A stretch of 64,000 bases of DNA, taken from positions 471,831-535,830 of the forward strand of contig CAWVDN010000002.1 of assembly GCA_963928055.1 (NCBI GenBank), in the 5' to 3' direction. Positions 44,219 to 52,265 of the stretch are shown in pieces. Positions within the stretch are counted from its first letter, which is position 1. The number at the start of each line of letters is the position of its first letter. The position numbers and the translations under genes were made by a program. Origin of the DNA: Scatomonas sp963928055. GTDB taxonomy: Bacteria; Bacillota; Clostridia; Lachnospirales; Lachnospiraceae. The notes beneath the pieces are model-generated. The model saw only the letters and a program-made list of their open reading frames with translations, did no database searches and was not told the origin of the DNA.

Positions 44219-45535
44219 TTACTCCTTGCTCACCACAAACCGGTTGGCGTTGTCGCACAGGTAGAAGGTGTCCCCGGTCGACAATTTTTCCGCCACATTC
44301 GCCGTCAGCTTTTTGCCGTTGCCCAGGAACGTGCCGTAGGACGATCCCAGATCGGTGATGATAAAGCAGTCTTCATTCGGGTCGTAGACTACCTGGCAGT
44401 GCCGCCCGCTGATACCCGGCGTGTTTTTATCGAATACGATGTTACAGGTTGCCGGGTCTCGGCCGATGACCAACTTGCCCTTTAACAGGTCAAAGCTCTG
44501 GCCAGAGTATTTTCCTGTCACGCCGCGCAGCACAGCCCGTTTTTCCACAGGGCCGCGGCCGCCTCTTGCAGGCGCTTTTCCAGATCCCATACCTGCGGCA
44601 GCGCCGGCAGGTGCCGGAGCCCCCTGTCCGCCCTTCTTGGACGTTACCAGCAGGATGATGCCGCCGATGAGCGCCAGCACGCCGATGGGCAGGAACACAT
44701 AGGCAAACCAGGGCTGAGTCCAGGATAATCCGCCGCCTGCTAGGGTATACTCAATTCTTTCGCTGTCCAGGATTTTAGTCAGCTCATCCGTGACGATCGC
44801 GTAGTTCATACCAATGTCGATTCCGGAGGCTTCTATTCCTGCGGAATTGATGCCTACCACAAAACCGTTCTCATCTACCAGCGGACCGCCGGAGTTTCCT
44901 CCAGAGATATAGGTGTCCATTTGGAACGCGCTATATGTGGAGAAGTTCGGCGTCATTTTTTTACTGATCACGCCTCTTGTCAAGGTGATATCATTCTGAT
45001 CGTAGGTTTTAAAATCCTGCCCCACTTTAGCCGTGCCCGGATAGCCCAGGGCATAGACCGTTTCGCCGACCTCAACCTCGGAGGAGCTGCGAAGCCTGAG
45101 CGCCGTCCGTTTATCCGTTGCAGAGGGAAGCTTGATAATCGCAATATCCTTTTCGGTGGGCGCAGAATAGTATACGACCTGTCCAACCACATAATCATTT
45201 TCCGCCGCAGAAAAGTATATGTTGATTCCTCCGGTGATATTGGCGTATTGTTTAGGATACATATAGCCCGCTTCCACAACATGGCCGTTCGTTACAATAT
45301 ACTCCACAGGCTCTCCCGGCTTTCCAATGGCCCAGCCGGTTCCGCTGCTTATGAGGGAGCTCCCCTTGTCGTCATAGGCTACCGCTTGTACATATACAAC
45401 TCCGTTGCGCGCCTCATAGGGATCCATACCGCCCCCGCCTACCAGGCCCAATACGCCGAACACGCCGGCGGCCAGGCCAATAACCAGCAGCAGGATGGCA
45501 ACAACCTGCTTGCTCGATGACTTTTTCGCTTCCAT
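44219..45535 (-). CDS. Trypsin-like serine protease with cytoplasmic FHA domain
   Basis: This 438-residue protein has an N-terminal helix (residues 10-34), an outside S1/DegP-like protease domain with the full triad (His 85 in VTNGHVV, Asp 130 in EKDIAII, Ser 215 in SGGNSGGP), a second helix (about 278-298), a Gly/Ala linker, and a C-terminal FHA domain (VIGRDP, SGRHCQV, DLGSSYGTFLGNG). This joins outside proteolysis to inside phosphothreonine binding. The order phosphatase-protease-kinase in one operon suggests the FHA domain docks onto a kinase of the set. Confidence 0.9.
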   Translation of the reverse strand: MEAKKSSSKQVVAILLLVIGLAAGVFGVLGLVGGGGMDPYEARNGVVYVQAVAYDDKGSSLISSGTGWAIGKPGEPVEYIVTNGHVVEAGYMYPKQYANITGGINIYFSAAENDYVVGQVVYYSAPTEKDIAIIKLPSATDKRTALRLRSSSEVEVGETVYALGYPGTAKVGQDFKTYDQNDITLTRGVISKKMTPNFSTYSAFQMDTYISGGNSGGPLVDENGFVVGINSAGIEASGIDIGMNYAIVTDELTKILDSERIEYTLAGGGLSWTQPWFAYVFLPIGVLALIGGIILLVTSKKGGQGAPAPAGAAAGMGSGKAPARGGRGPVEKRAVLRGVTGKYSGQSFDLLKGKLVIGRDPATCNIVFDKNTPGISGRHCQVVYDPNEDCFIITDLGSSYGTFLGNGKKLTANVAEKLSTGDTFYLCDNANRFVVSKE

Positions 45536-46467
45536 TATGATTCCTCCTCATTTTTCCCATGGTATTTCAATGCGATTGCCGTATAGTTATCCTGGCCCGG
45601 CTTTCCGGCGGCCAGGATTTCCTCCTCCAGCTTGTCGCAGCACGCCTGGGAAGAGAGCGCCATGGCTTCCCGAATCTGCTTCAAGGTCAGTGTATCGCTG
45701 ACGCCGTCCGAGCAGAGCAGCAGCGCGTCCTCCGGCTGGAGAAGAAAGGGCATACGGGTATAGTCGCATGTTACTTCTTCTTTTCCTATGTACTCCGAAA
45801 GGGCTCCCGCCTGAGGATCTTGAAACGCTTCCTCCACGGGGAACGCCCCGTCCAGTGCCCTCAAAATCAAATCGTTCTTAAATTCCTGCCGGGCATTTAA
45901 CCCATAGAGTTTGTTTTCCCTGAGCAGGAATAGGTCGCTGTCGCCTACGCACCAGAAAGAGAGGCGATTCTCTTTGAGCAGGGCCGCCACCAGGGTAGTC
46001 CCCCCGTGCCCGCGAAACTGCTGGTAGACTCTGGCGCTTCGCTGGTATACCCAGCCGGGCACATCGCTGTCATCTGCCCAAGGAAAGATCCCCACCAACT
46101 GGGAGGCAGTTTCCGCAGCGATCATGCCGCCCTCCGCCATACCGCCCATACCGTCGCACAGCACAGCGAGCAGCCCGTCTTCCTCATAACGATCCATGCG
46201 GGAGATGCCGAAAGCGTCCTGCTGTTCTTCCCGGCTGCCAACGCCCTGTAGGTTGGCAAGCTCCAGTTCCGGCAGCGGTTCCGGACGTTCCGTAATCGGT
46301 TCTTCCACCGCCTGATCACCCCGCTTCTTTTTCTTCTTCCGCCGTATCAGGAAAAAGGCGAGAATCAGCGCCAATAGAAGCGCTGCGCCCGCCGCAACCG
46401 CCATCCAGACGCGGATGACGGTATCCGGAAACAGCGGCTGGTTTAACCATGAAAGTACACGCTCCAT
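45535..46467 (-). CDS. Membrane-anchored PP2C-type Ser/Thr phosphatase
   Basis: This 310-residue protein has one N-terminal helix (about 18-41), a Lys/Arg-rich stop-transfer and a cytoplasmic PP2C domain: SREEQQDAFG (Asp 84), LCDGMGGMAEGG, GHGGTTLVAALL, LCSDGVSDTL and GQDNYTAI, all metal-binding aspartates present. It should reverse the kinases of the operon. Its stop overlaps the protease start by 1 nt (TAATG), and its own start lies 4 nt past the FHA gene, so the three are coupled. Confidence 0.93.
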   Translation of the reverse strand: MERVLSWLNQPLFPDTVIRVWMAVAAGAALLLALILAFFLIRRKKKKKRGDQAVEEPITERPEPLPELELANLQGVGSREEQQDAFGISRMDRYEEDGLLAVLCDGMGGMAEGGMIAAETASQLVGIFPWADDSDVPGWVYQRSARVYQQFRGHGGTTLVAALLKENRLSFWCVGDSDLFLLRENKLYGLNARQEFKNDLILRALDGAFPVEEAFQDPQAGALSEYIGKEEVTCDYTRMPFLLQPEDALLLCSDGVSDTLTLKQIREAMALSSQACCDKLEEEILAAGKPGQDNYTAIALKYHGKNEEES

Positions 46468-46470
46468 CCT

Positions 46471-47010
46471 TTACTCCTCATTCCACTGGAATTGCTCGCC
46501 GCACAGGGGCAGGAAGAGAAGCTGGCTCTTTCCCACCTCGATCACATCGTAGGCTTTTAAGGGGCGTACCATTTCCACCTGCTCGTCGTTGCAGTAAGTG
46601 ATGCCCCTGCCCTGGCCGGGAGAAAGGGAAAAGCTGTTATGCTTGGCGTCATATGTAACCAATGCATGGCTTTCTCTGGATACAGTATCGTCATCCGCCA
46701 GGGCCACGTCCATCGCCGCCGCCCTTCCTATGAAGTTTCTGCCTGCTACCAGCTTATAATCTGCGCCGCGATGGGGACCGGAAACACAGACCAAGAATCC
46801 TACTGCAGGATCAATACCGATCTTCTTTTTAATAATGCCCACCGTCTTGCCTCTGTCTGCTTCCGGCGCAGCGCCGCCCGGCACAGCAGCCACGGTCTTC
46901 CCTACCGTTCCGGCCGCAACCGTCTTGCCGACCCCGGCGCCCTCCTGGCAGTAGGGGCAGCTATCGAATCTGGATTCATCGTAAAAATGGCCATTGTCAC
47001 ACTGTCTCAT
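46471..47010 (-). CDS. FHA-domain protein with GKTV phospho-acceptor-like repeats
   Basis: This 179-residue cytoplasmic protein opens with a Cys motif (CDNGHFY..CPYC). Three GKTV motifs (residues 28-31, 37-40, 54-57) are followed by an FHA domain (FIGR, then DTVSRESHALVTYD and a late GITYCND). The repeated Thr sites resemble kinase targets in other FHA substrates, where phosphorylation lets the FHA fold bind its own tail or a partner. That is inference here. The ATG follows AGGAGGAAAACAATT. It is the first gene of the operon, 70 nt downstream of the two-operator promoter. Confidence 0.88.
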   Translation of the reverse strand: MRQCDNGHFYDESRFDSCPYCQEGAGVGKTVAAGTVGKTVAAVPGGAAPEADRGKTVGIIKKKIGIDPAVGFLVCVSGPHRGADYKLVAGRNFIGRAAAMDVALADDDTVSRESHALVTYDAKHNSFSLSPGQGRGITYCNDEQVEMVRPLKAYDVIEVGKSQLLFLPLCGEQFQWNEE

Positions 47011-47079
47011 AATTGTTTTCCTCCTGATAAAGAAATCTTAAGGATTATCCAAAACCATCCCTGGTTTTTTGCTGTTCTT

Positions 47080-47157
47080 ACTGTAGCGCCTTTTTCGGGA
47101 TTTGTGCAGGTCGCTTTAGCGCCAATTTCCCAAAAATTATGTGGCGCACCTGCGCCA
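47080..47157 (-). promoter_or_regulatory. Two-operator promoter module, copy 1 (FHA/PP2C/kinase operon)
   Basis: In transcription order: palindrome O1 TGGCGCAGGTGCGCCA (47142-47157), 16 nt, half-related O2 TTGGCGCTAAAGCG (47112-47125), 26 nt, -10 TACAGT (47080-47085). No good -35 exists. This is the layout expected for an activator-dependent promoter. The region 47,011-47,194 has no gene. Confidence 0.8.
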
Positions 47158-47194
47158 ATCCGCATTTTTCGCAGAAATCATGGGGAAATACCGC

Positions 47195-47704
47195 TTATCT
47201 CATCAGATCCTGATAGTCTGGGTCTGCCGCCCGAATCCCCCACACCAATTCCCAAAGCTTTTCATCTTCGGAAAGGACATAGCACCTGCCATCCACCCCT
47301 TCGAACCGGCGTTTATCAAACCAGAAACTGTAGGTATCCCCTTGCGCCGTCACAAATGTAAGCCCCCGGTTATCTGTAGAGACGATGGGTGACTCGGATT
47401 CCACCGACACATCCCGCAGCGCCTGCAAGACCCCGGCGATCACCGTTTCGTCCCTTGTCTCGTAGTCCGCCGCCGTCTCCGTCCAATGGTGAAAGATCAG
47501 TTCCACCGGCAGTTCCTCATGGGGCAGCTCCAAAAGCTCCCGCTGCCTTTCGGTACAGTAAGCAAAAAGGGAGTCCCCTTGGTATGCCGGGGACGAAGTC
47601 TCTGTCGGGGACGAAGTTTCTGCCGGAAGCGCAGGATCTGATGCTGCACACCCCACCAGCAAACAGACGGCGGCCAGAAGTACTGCTGACCCTCTTTTTT
47701 TCAT
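47195..47704 (-). CDS. Lipoprotein paralogous to the one at 50.5 kb
   Basis: This 169-residue protein has a lipobox (LLVGC, Cys near residue 19), a Ser/Thr/Pro/Glu linker with a repeated ETSSP, then a domain with LFAYCTERQRELLELPHEEL and SFWFDKRRFEGVDGRCYVLS. The domain is shared with the 149-residue lipoprotein at 50500-50949 (AYCTESQQEF.., CLFWFDENRFHGAGG). The family is unrecognised. It is transcribed from the second two-operator promoter and probably faces outward. Confidence 0.8.
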   Translation of the reverse strand: MKKRGSAVLLAAVCLLVGCAASDPALPAETSSPTETSSPAYQGDSLFAYCTERQRELLELPHEELPVELIFHHWTETAADYETRDETVIAGVLQALRDVSVESESPIVSTDNRGLTFVTAQGDTYSFWFDKRRFEGVDGRCYVLSEDEKLWELVWGIRAADPDYQDLMR

Positions 47705-47805
47705 TCGTGCCTCCTTTCTTCTGTCCTGGTCTCATGAATCGCTTTGCCGCTCGGTCTGTAACGCCAAAGGCGATCCAAACTCTTTTTTTGTCCTTTTATG
47801 ATTTT

Positions 47806-47883
47806 ACTGTATCGTTTTTTTAAGGATCTGTGCAGGCCGCTTTCGCGCCAATTTATCAAAAAACGCATGGCGCACCTGCGCCA
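47806..47883 (-). promoter_or_regulatory. Two-operator promoter module, copy 2 (lipoprotein)
   Basis: O1 TGGCGCAGGTGCGCCA (47868-47883), 16 nt, O2 TTGGCGCGAAAGCG (47838-47851), 26 nt, -10 TACAGT (47806-47811). All distances equal copy 1. The gene starts about 100 nt downstream. Confidence 0.8.
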
Positions 47884-48041
47884 ATCTATTTTTTGTGTGA
47901 AAATTCCAAAACACCTTGATTGTGCAAAAGGGATTGCCGATCATGACAGGCGGCCTGCTACGTCCTGTAAACTTAAGAGGTATTACACTCTGTACAGGGT
48001 GGATGGCCTCAATTTTCCGCTCAAAGCTTCGTTTCTCAAAA

Positions 48042-48118
48042 TGGCGCAGGTGCGCCACAGTGTTTTTTTAGTTTGGCGCTAAAGCGGCCTGTTAAAAACA
48101 CCAGCTTCCTGCTATGAT
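48042..48118 (+). promoter_or_regulatory. Two-operator promoter module, copy 3 (membrane protein)
   Basis: It lies on the + strand: O1 TGGCGCAGGTGCGCCA (48042-48057), 15 nt, O2 TTGGCGCTAAAGCG (48073-48086), 26 nt, -10 TATGAT (48113-48118). Copies 2 and 3 diverge from a shared 160-bp centre that holds no gene. Confidence 0.8.
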
Positions 48119-48223
48119 AAAAAACGAAAAGTTCACATGATGGAAGGCCGGCCAGGACACAGAATGTCCAAAAAGCTTCAGCTGGCCTTTTCGGAACGCA
48201 GGATCAGAAAGGGGATATATCGT

Positions 48224-48739
48224 ATGTATGCAAGGTTCAGGCCGTACCATCTCATTGGCGCCATCGGGGGGTTCCTCACTGCCCTCACCGCCATTATTAG
48301 CTTGGCAGTTTCCACATCGTACTACATAAGCGCAGAATGGGTCATTATTGTAAACATGCTGCTCATTGGCTCCAACGGGTTAATCGCAACCTATTTCTTT
48401 GGCGCGTTCAGCGCTTCCCGTGACAGCCTCATCAAAGTAGGCAGCCTGATCGCGGGGATAGGTCTTGGTTTTAATGTCCTGATCTCAATTCTCCAGATGG
48501 CGGGTGTGTATGTTTTTGTTCTGGCCCTTCTTGGGGCTCTCGTTATGATGGCAGGGGTTGTGATCGCCTGTATCAAATTCATTATGCTCTTCCAGAGAGA
48601 CGCTTTTGTCGTGGTGTTCTGCGTGTTTATTTTCCTGGGGCTTCTGCTGTCTTTATTCTGGACGTGGGCAAGCCTGATAAGCGGCGCTGGGCTGGGCGCC
48701 CTGCTGATTTATTTTTACGTCCACAATATCACCTACTAG
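48224..48739 (+). CDS. Small polytopic membrane protein
   Basis: This protein of about 171 residues has a basic start (MYARFRPYH) and five or six hydrophobic helices (GGFLTALTAIISLAV, VLISILQMAGVYVFVLALLG, VVVFCVFIFLGLLLSLFW). No family is recognised. The ATG at 48224 has the best ribosome site (AAAGGGG, 9 nt); starts at 48164 and 48137 are also open. It is driven by copy 3 of the two-operator promoter, so it is coregulated with the kinase operon. Confidence 0.65.
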   Translation: MYARFRPYHLIGAIGGFLTALTAIISLAVSTSYYISAEWVIIVNMLLIGSNGLIATYFFGAFSASRDSLIKVGSLIAGIGLGFNVLISILQMAGVYVFVLALLGALVMMAGVVIACIKFIMLFQRDAFVVVFCVFIFLGLLLSLFWTWASLISGAGLGALLIYFYVHNITY

Positions 48740-48963
48740 ACAGCTTCTCTCATTCAGGATATTTCCTTGTTTACCGCAGCTACACCGTGTGGCCGCGGTA
48801 AAACGGCATGTGCGGGCGCAAAAAACCGGTAGTTCCCGGATGCGGAACGCAGCTCCAAAAATATACGGTTTTATCCAGGAGAATCCCTGGTTTAGGTCAA
48901 ACAGGAAGGATTGTATATTCCGCAAAAACGTCAGCGAAAAAAGTCTCTAACCGACCGAAATCG

Positions 48964-48992
48964 TTGAAAATCCATGCCGTTTATAGTATAAT
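48964..48992 (+). promoter_or_regulatory. Sigma-A promoter of the LuxR-type regulator
   Basis: TTGAAA (48964-48969), a 17-nt spacer and TATAAT (48987-48992) are followed 20 nt later by GGAGAAAGGGGG. The rest of 48,740-49,040 has no gene. It lacks the two-operator module. Confidence 0.8.
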
Positions 48993-49139
48993 AGTTTATA
49001 ACTGTACCATTGCGGAGAAAGGGGGTGGAATGGGACGTATGGTATAATAAAGAAAAGCTTCACAAATCCAAAATCCATTTATGCGATTCTGCTGCTTGGT
49101 ATTTTTACTTTTCTATTTCTTGGCGCCGAGTACCTATAT

Positions 49140-50480
49140 GTGAATATGATCTCGCTTACGGCAGGGGAAGAAAAAACGGTGATTGCGCAAAACTACGCGT
49201 TAGGAATAAGCGCTGTCGGTTTTTTGCTCTATCCGCTGTTTCATCGCTTTTTGAAAAGGCGGGTACAAATCGTTGGACTTTTTATCCTTGCACTAGCAGC
49301 GGCAGTATGCAATTTTTTGGTTCAAAAACATGTTTCTTATTCGTCCACTCTGCTCTCCGGAATGGCATTGTTCCTGTTTCTGGGGATATTGGGAAGCGCG
49401 GCCCACTACCTGTTTTTCAAACTGGCGAAGGATCGCACGCATCTGGCGCGTATGGTTGGTATCTCCTATGCCCTTGGGATCTTCCTGCAGTTTCTAAATA
49501 ACAATCTTGTGGATCTAGAAACTGCGGAAGCCTTGATACTTTCACTCTTTGCCCTTGTAGCGTTAGCGCTGTTACTGAAGGCAGAAAGGCTTTGCCGCCA
49601 GGAAAATGCAGAAGCGGAAGAACCCCAGTCCCCCGCCATAGAGGCCATAGAGGAGGATGGGAAGGGAACCCGAAAGAAGATCGCCGCCGGCGGATTCCTT
49701 GCACTGCTTGTAATCCTGATGGCATGTATCTTCAGCACGCTGGACAACGCGGTCACCATGCATCATGCAGCAGGCACTGACATCGGGCAATGGCCGCGGC
49801 TTTTGCTGGCGGTAAGCGGCCTTTCTGCCGGCTTTCTTTTTGATATCCGAAAGCGGAAATTTATGACCATGATGATGTACTGCGTCATGCTGATGTCCGT
49901 CATCTGTGTGGTAGTACTCAAGCTGGGCGGCCCGTTTTTGATCGGCCTGATCGTATTTTATCTTTCGGCTGGATTTTTTGTGGTATTCTTCACCACCAGC
50001 TTTCTGGATTTTGCCCGCCATATGCCCACGCCAGCGCTGTGGGCCGGTATGGGGCGCGCCATGAATAACGTGAGCGCCGCTTTGCTTGCCAACGCCTCTG
50101 TAGCGCTGCTTGTTTCTGACAGCAATGGCATGGCGTCCATCATTCTGGCACTGGTCCTGTTTGTGGCCGTCAGCGTAGTCATCTATCTTTATACTGCCTG
50201 GATGCCGGTTTCATCCGGCGCCCCCAAGGATATCCCGGCAGACCTGGACCCTCAGGAAGCGTTCCGTCTTTTGTCGGAGCTGTTTATCCTTACGCCCAAG
50301 GAAACCGAAGTATTTGACAAGCTGGTCAATTCAGAGGAAAGTATTCAGGAGATCGCAGATGGACTGTATCTATCCCGGCGAACCTGTCAGCGGCATATCG
50401 CAGCGATCTATGAGAAAGCGGGTGTAAAATCACGCATGGGATTGTACCAGCTCTACATAGAAAAACAGCGCAGGCCATGA
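49140..50480 (+). CDS. Membrane-bound LuxR-type transcriptional regulator (5' end uncertain)
   Basis: This protein of about 446 residues has roughly twelve hydrophobic helices in an MFS-like arrangement and a C-terminal LuxR/GerE HTH (LTPKETEVFDKLVNSEESIQ, then GLYLSRRTCQRHIAAIYEKA). It probably senses a signal in the membrane and activates transcription. The GTG at 49140 is only the first canonical codon in frame. Coding continues upstream to about 49,042 (KKSFTNPKSIYAILLLG), giving another helix, but the nearby ATGs (49030, 49039), which follow an excellent ribosome site, are in another frame. A 1-base indel is likely. It is the best candidate regulator of the three shared promoters. Confidence 0.82.
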   Translation: MNMISLTAGEEKTVIAQNYALGISAVGFLLYPLFHRFLKRRVQIVGLFILALAAAVCNFLVQKHVSYSSTLLSGMALFLFLGILGSAAHYLFFKLAKDRTHLARMVGISYALGIFLQFLNNNLVDLETAEALILSLFALVALALLLKAERLCRQENAEAEEPQSPAIEAIEEDGKGTRKKIAAGGFLALLVILMACIFSTLDNAVTMHHAAGTDIGQWPRLLLAVSGLSAGFLFDIRKRKFMTMMMYCVMLMSVICVVVLKLGGPFLIGLIVFYLSAGFFVVFFTTSFLDFARHMPTPALWAGMGRAMNNVSAALLANASVALLVSDSNGMASIILALVLFVAVSVVIYLYTAWMPVSSGAPKDIPADLDPQEAFRLLSELFILTPKETEVFDKLVNSEESIQEIADGLYLSRRTCQRHIAAIYEKAGVKSRMGLYQLYIEKQRRP

Positions 50481-50499
50481 CAGCCAGAAAGGGGTTCGG

Positions 50500-50949
50500 A
50501 TGAAGAGGATTAAAATTGCTGTTTTGCTGGTATTATTGTGCGTACTGGCGGGGTGTTCCCCAAAAGACACATCGCTTCGGGCCTATTGTACCGAAAGCCA
50601 GCAGGAATTTCTGGATCAGTCGCTGGAAGAGCTGCCGGTCGCGCTTACCTATCGTCACAACGATAACATCCTGGGACGCTACGAAACGACGGATGAAGAA
50701 ATCATCTCCGAAATCCTGCAGGCATTACGGGAAACGACCATTGTATCCAAAGCTTTCAGCGGCTCTACAGACAGCCGGATCCTGGAGTTTGAGACAGCGG
50801 ATGGGGATACCTGCCTCTTCTGGTTTGATGAAAACCGGTTCCATGGCGCCGGCGGAACATCCTATGTGCTTTCCGGCGACGAGGAGATCTGGGATCTGGC
50901 GCGGAAAATTCAGGAAACATATCCGGAATACAGGGAAGCGATGGAGTAA
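50500..50949 (+). CDS. Lipoprotein paralogous to the one at 47.2 kb
   Basis: This 149-residue protein has a lipobox (CVLAGC, Cys near residue 19), then the domain shared with the 47.2-kb lipoprotein: AYCTESQQEFLDQSLEELPV, an acidic helix with SEILQALRET, and LFWFDENRFHGAGGTSYVLS. It starts 20 nt past the regulator stop and is probably cotranscribed with it, suggesting a sensor partner or target. The pair of paralogues on either side of the regulator probably arose by duplication. Confidence 0.82.
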   Translation: MKRIKIAVLLVLLCVLAGCSPKDTSLRAYCTESQQEFLDQSLEELPVALTYRHNDNILGRYETTDEEIISEILQALRETTIVSKAFSGSTDSRILEFETADGDTCLFWFDENRFHGAGGTSYVLSGDEEIWDLARKIQETYPEYREAME

Positions 50950-50964
50950 AAAAGGCACATCGCA

Positions 50965-51028
50965 AAACCAGGCATTCCTTACTTGTATCCAGCTAAGGCT
51001 GTGCAAGCAGGGAATGCCTGGTTTATTT
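50965..51028 (+). terminator. Terminator after the regulator-lipoprotein pair
   Basis: A 14-bp stem (AACCAGGCATTCC and GGAATGCCTGGTT) encloses a 32-nt loop and is followed by TATTTAT on the + strand. Confidence 0.65.
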
Positions 51029-51105
51029 ATACCCATTTTTCAAACGCAAGGGACTCGGATTTAGCCTCATTTATACTCTTCCCCTTCCACACAAAACTCA
51101 ACCCT

Positions 51106-51576
51106 CTATTTCAGAAATTTCCGGATTTTTTTCAGAGCTGCCGCTATGGACTTCTGTACCGCCTGATAGCTGCACCCTTCCCGCACCGCAATCTCCTCAT
51201 AGGTAAGCCCGTCAAAGAAATACATCTGCAGCCTTCTTTTCTGGACTTCCGGCAGCTGGTTGACGCCCTCCCGGAGCGCCTGCGTCTGCATGGATTCATA
51301 GACGGCGTCCTCCACCGGGGCCGGCTCCTGTGCCGAACGACGGCTCAGCAGCTCTTCGTTCAGCTCGGTCCAGTCAAGGTGCCTCTCCTGCTCGTTAAGG
51401 AAGGAGAGATCGTCCAACTCAAACCGGTCAAACACGGCATAGAGCTTCACATCCAGTTCCAGCCTGTGTGGTACGCCCTGGCCGTCCCTGAAAGATAGAT
51501 AACATTTCCCGTCGATCATCGACAGGGTATAGGGGTTATACTTGTCCTTTCTTCTCTTTGGATGCCTGTCATCCAT
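51106..51576 (-). CDS. Sigma-70-like factor with only region 4 recognisable
   Basis: This 156-residue protein ends in a clear region-4 HTH (LPEVQKRRLQMYFFDGLTYE, then EIAVREGCSYQAVQKSIAAA). The N-terminal half (YNPYTLSMIDGKCYLSFRDG) is not region 2 but matches the small sigma-like proteins common in clostridial conjugative elements. The ATG at 51576 follows GGAGGACAAAGAG. It signals that the neighbouring genes came from such an element. Confidence 0.78.
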   Translation of the reverse strand: MDDRHPKRRKDKYNPYTLSMIDGKCYLSFRDGQGVPHRLELDVKLYAVFDRFELDDLSFLNEQERHLDWTELNEELLSRRSAQEPAPVEDAVYESMQTQALREGVNQLPEVQKRRLQMYFFDGLTYEEIAVREGCSYQAVQKSIAAALKKIRKFLK

Positions 51577-51656
51577 CTCTTTGTCCTCCAATCAATCGTT
51601 TTTGAGTGAATCAAAACGATTGACCGGTGGACTTCGGCAATGAAATCCGCCATGAT

Positions 51657-51691
51657 ACGCAAAAGCGCCCACAGCAAGATTGCTGTAGGCG
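51657..51691 (-). terminator. Intrinsic terminator-like hairpin
   Basis: On the minus strand GCGCC/GGCGC plus ACAGCAA/TTGCTGT arms are followed by TTTTGCG. Confidence 0.55.
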
Positions 51692-51790
51692 CAAAGCGGC
51701 ACTATGGGGCGGTTTGAATCGCAGCGGTTCGGTGGGGTGGCATAAAATGGCCGCAAAAATCCTGTAAGGTCTGATCGTAAGCCTGATAAG

Positions 51791-51822
51791 AAAAAACGCC
51801 GCCCTCCCGGCCGGAAGGCGGC
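51791..51822 (-). terminator. Intrinsic terminator
   Basis: On the minus strand GCCGCC/GGCGGC arms are followed by GTTTTTTCTT. It would end transcription coming from the 52-56 kb operon. Confidence 0.75.
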
Positions 51823-51999
51823 TTGCGTTGTATGGTTCGCATACATGGACAGCCACCCGCCTGCGCTGTATTTCCGGCGTTTTTAACCTACGGAAATCTA
51901 TACTAACAGGCGGGCGTCTCAGCTCGTGACTCGTCTGCGACTCATCTGCAACATATTTTTGGCCTCATCCGCGTCTCATTTCAGGCTCACCTCCGGCTG

Positions 52000-52265
52000 T
52001 CAGATAATCATATTCGGACATGTTTGTTTTATCCTCTGGATATGCGCCTCCGTGAGATGCCGCTTGATTCCTGTATAAAAGGCATTTGCAGTTCCTGCTC
52101 CCGATTGCTGGTAGAGCAGTATGGTCAAGTGCATATTCAGGCTACTGTTAAACGGGTCAAAGGCCAGTGCGGCTTTGGCCGCCTTGTGCGCATAGACATA
52201 CTCGCCACACTCGGTCTGGCGTTCTATATACCGGCCGGCGAGCCTTTCTGCGCTGCAAAGTAGTC
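52000..52265 (-). pseudogene. C-terminal fragment of a BTAD-like transcriptional regulator
   Basis: This minus-strand frame without a start encodes about 85 residues: ERLAGRYIERQTECGEYVYA, then HKAAKAALAFDPFNSSLNMH, then LYQQSGAGTANAFYTGIKRH, ending at TGA (52000-52002). The pattern of paired helices with ALAFDPFN resembles the end of bacterial transcriptional activator domains (SARP/MalT-like). It overlaps the 3' end of the next gene in another frame, so both are cut by a junction near 52,240. Confidence 0.5.

Larger units (their letters stand above)
51592..51999. other. Gene-free stretch with two hairpins
   Basis: No convincing gene is seen. Short open frames on the minus strand (51592-51856) have no ribosome site. 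The stretch carries two terminator-like hairpins, annotated separately, and GC-rich spacer. Confidence 0.6.

Noticed and set aside
49010..49501. 163-codon frame starting near the regulator's ribosome site
   Set aside because: After a few codons it runs out of frame through the regulator's transmembrane coding region and yields no plausible protein. It only shows that the start is displaced.
51592..51856. Two overlapping 80-codon frames on the minus strand
   Set aside because: No ribosome sites, overlapping hairpins and terminators, no recognisable protein features.
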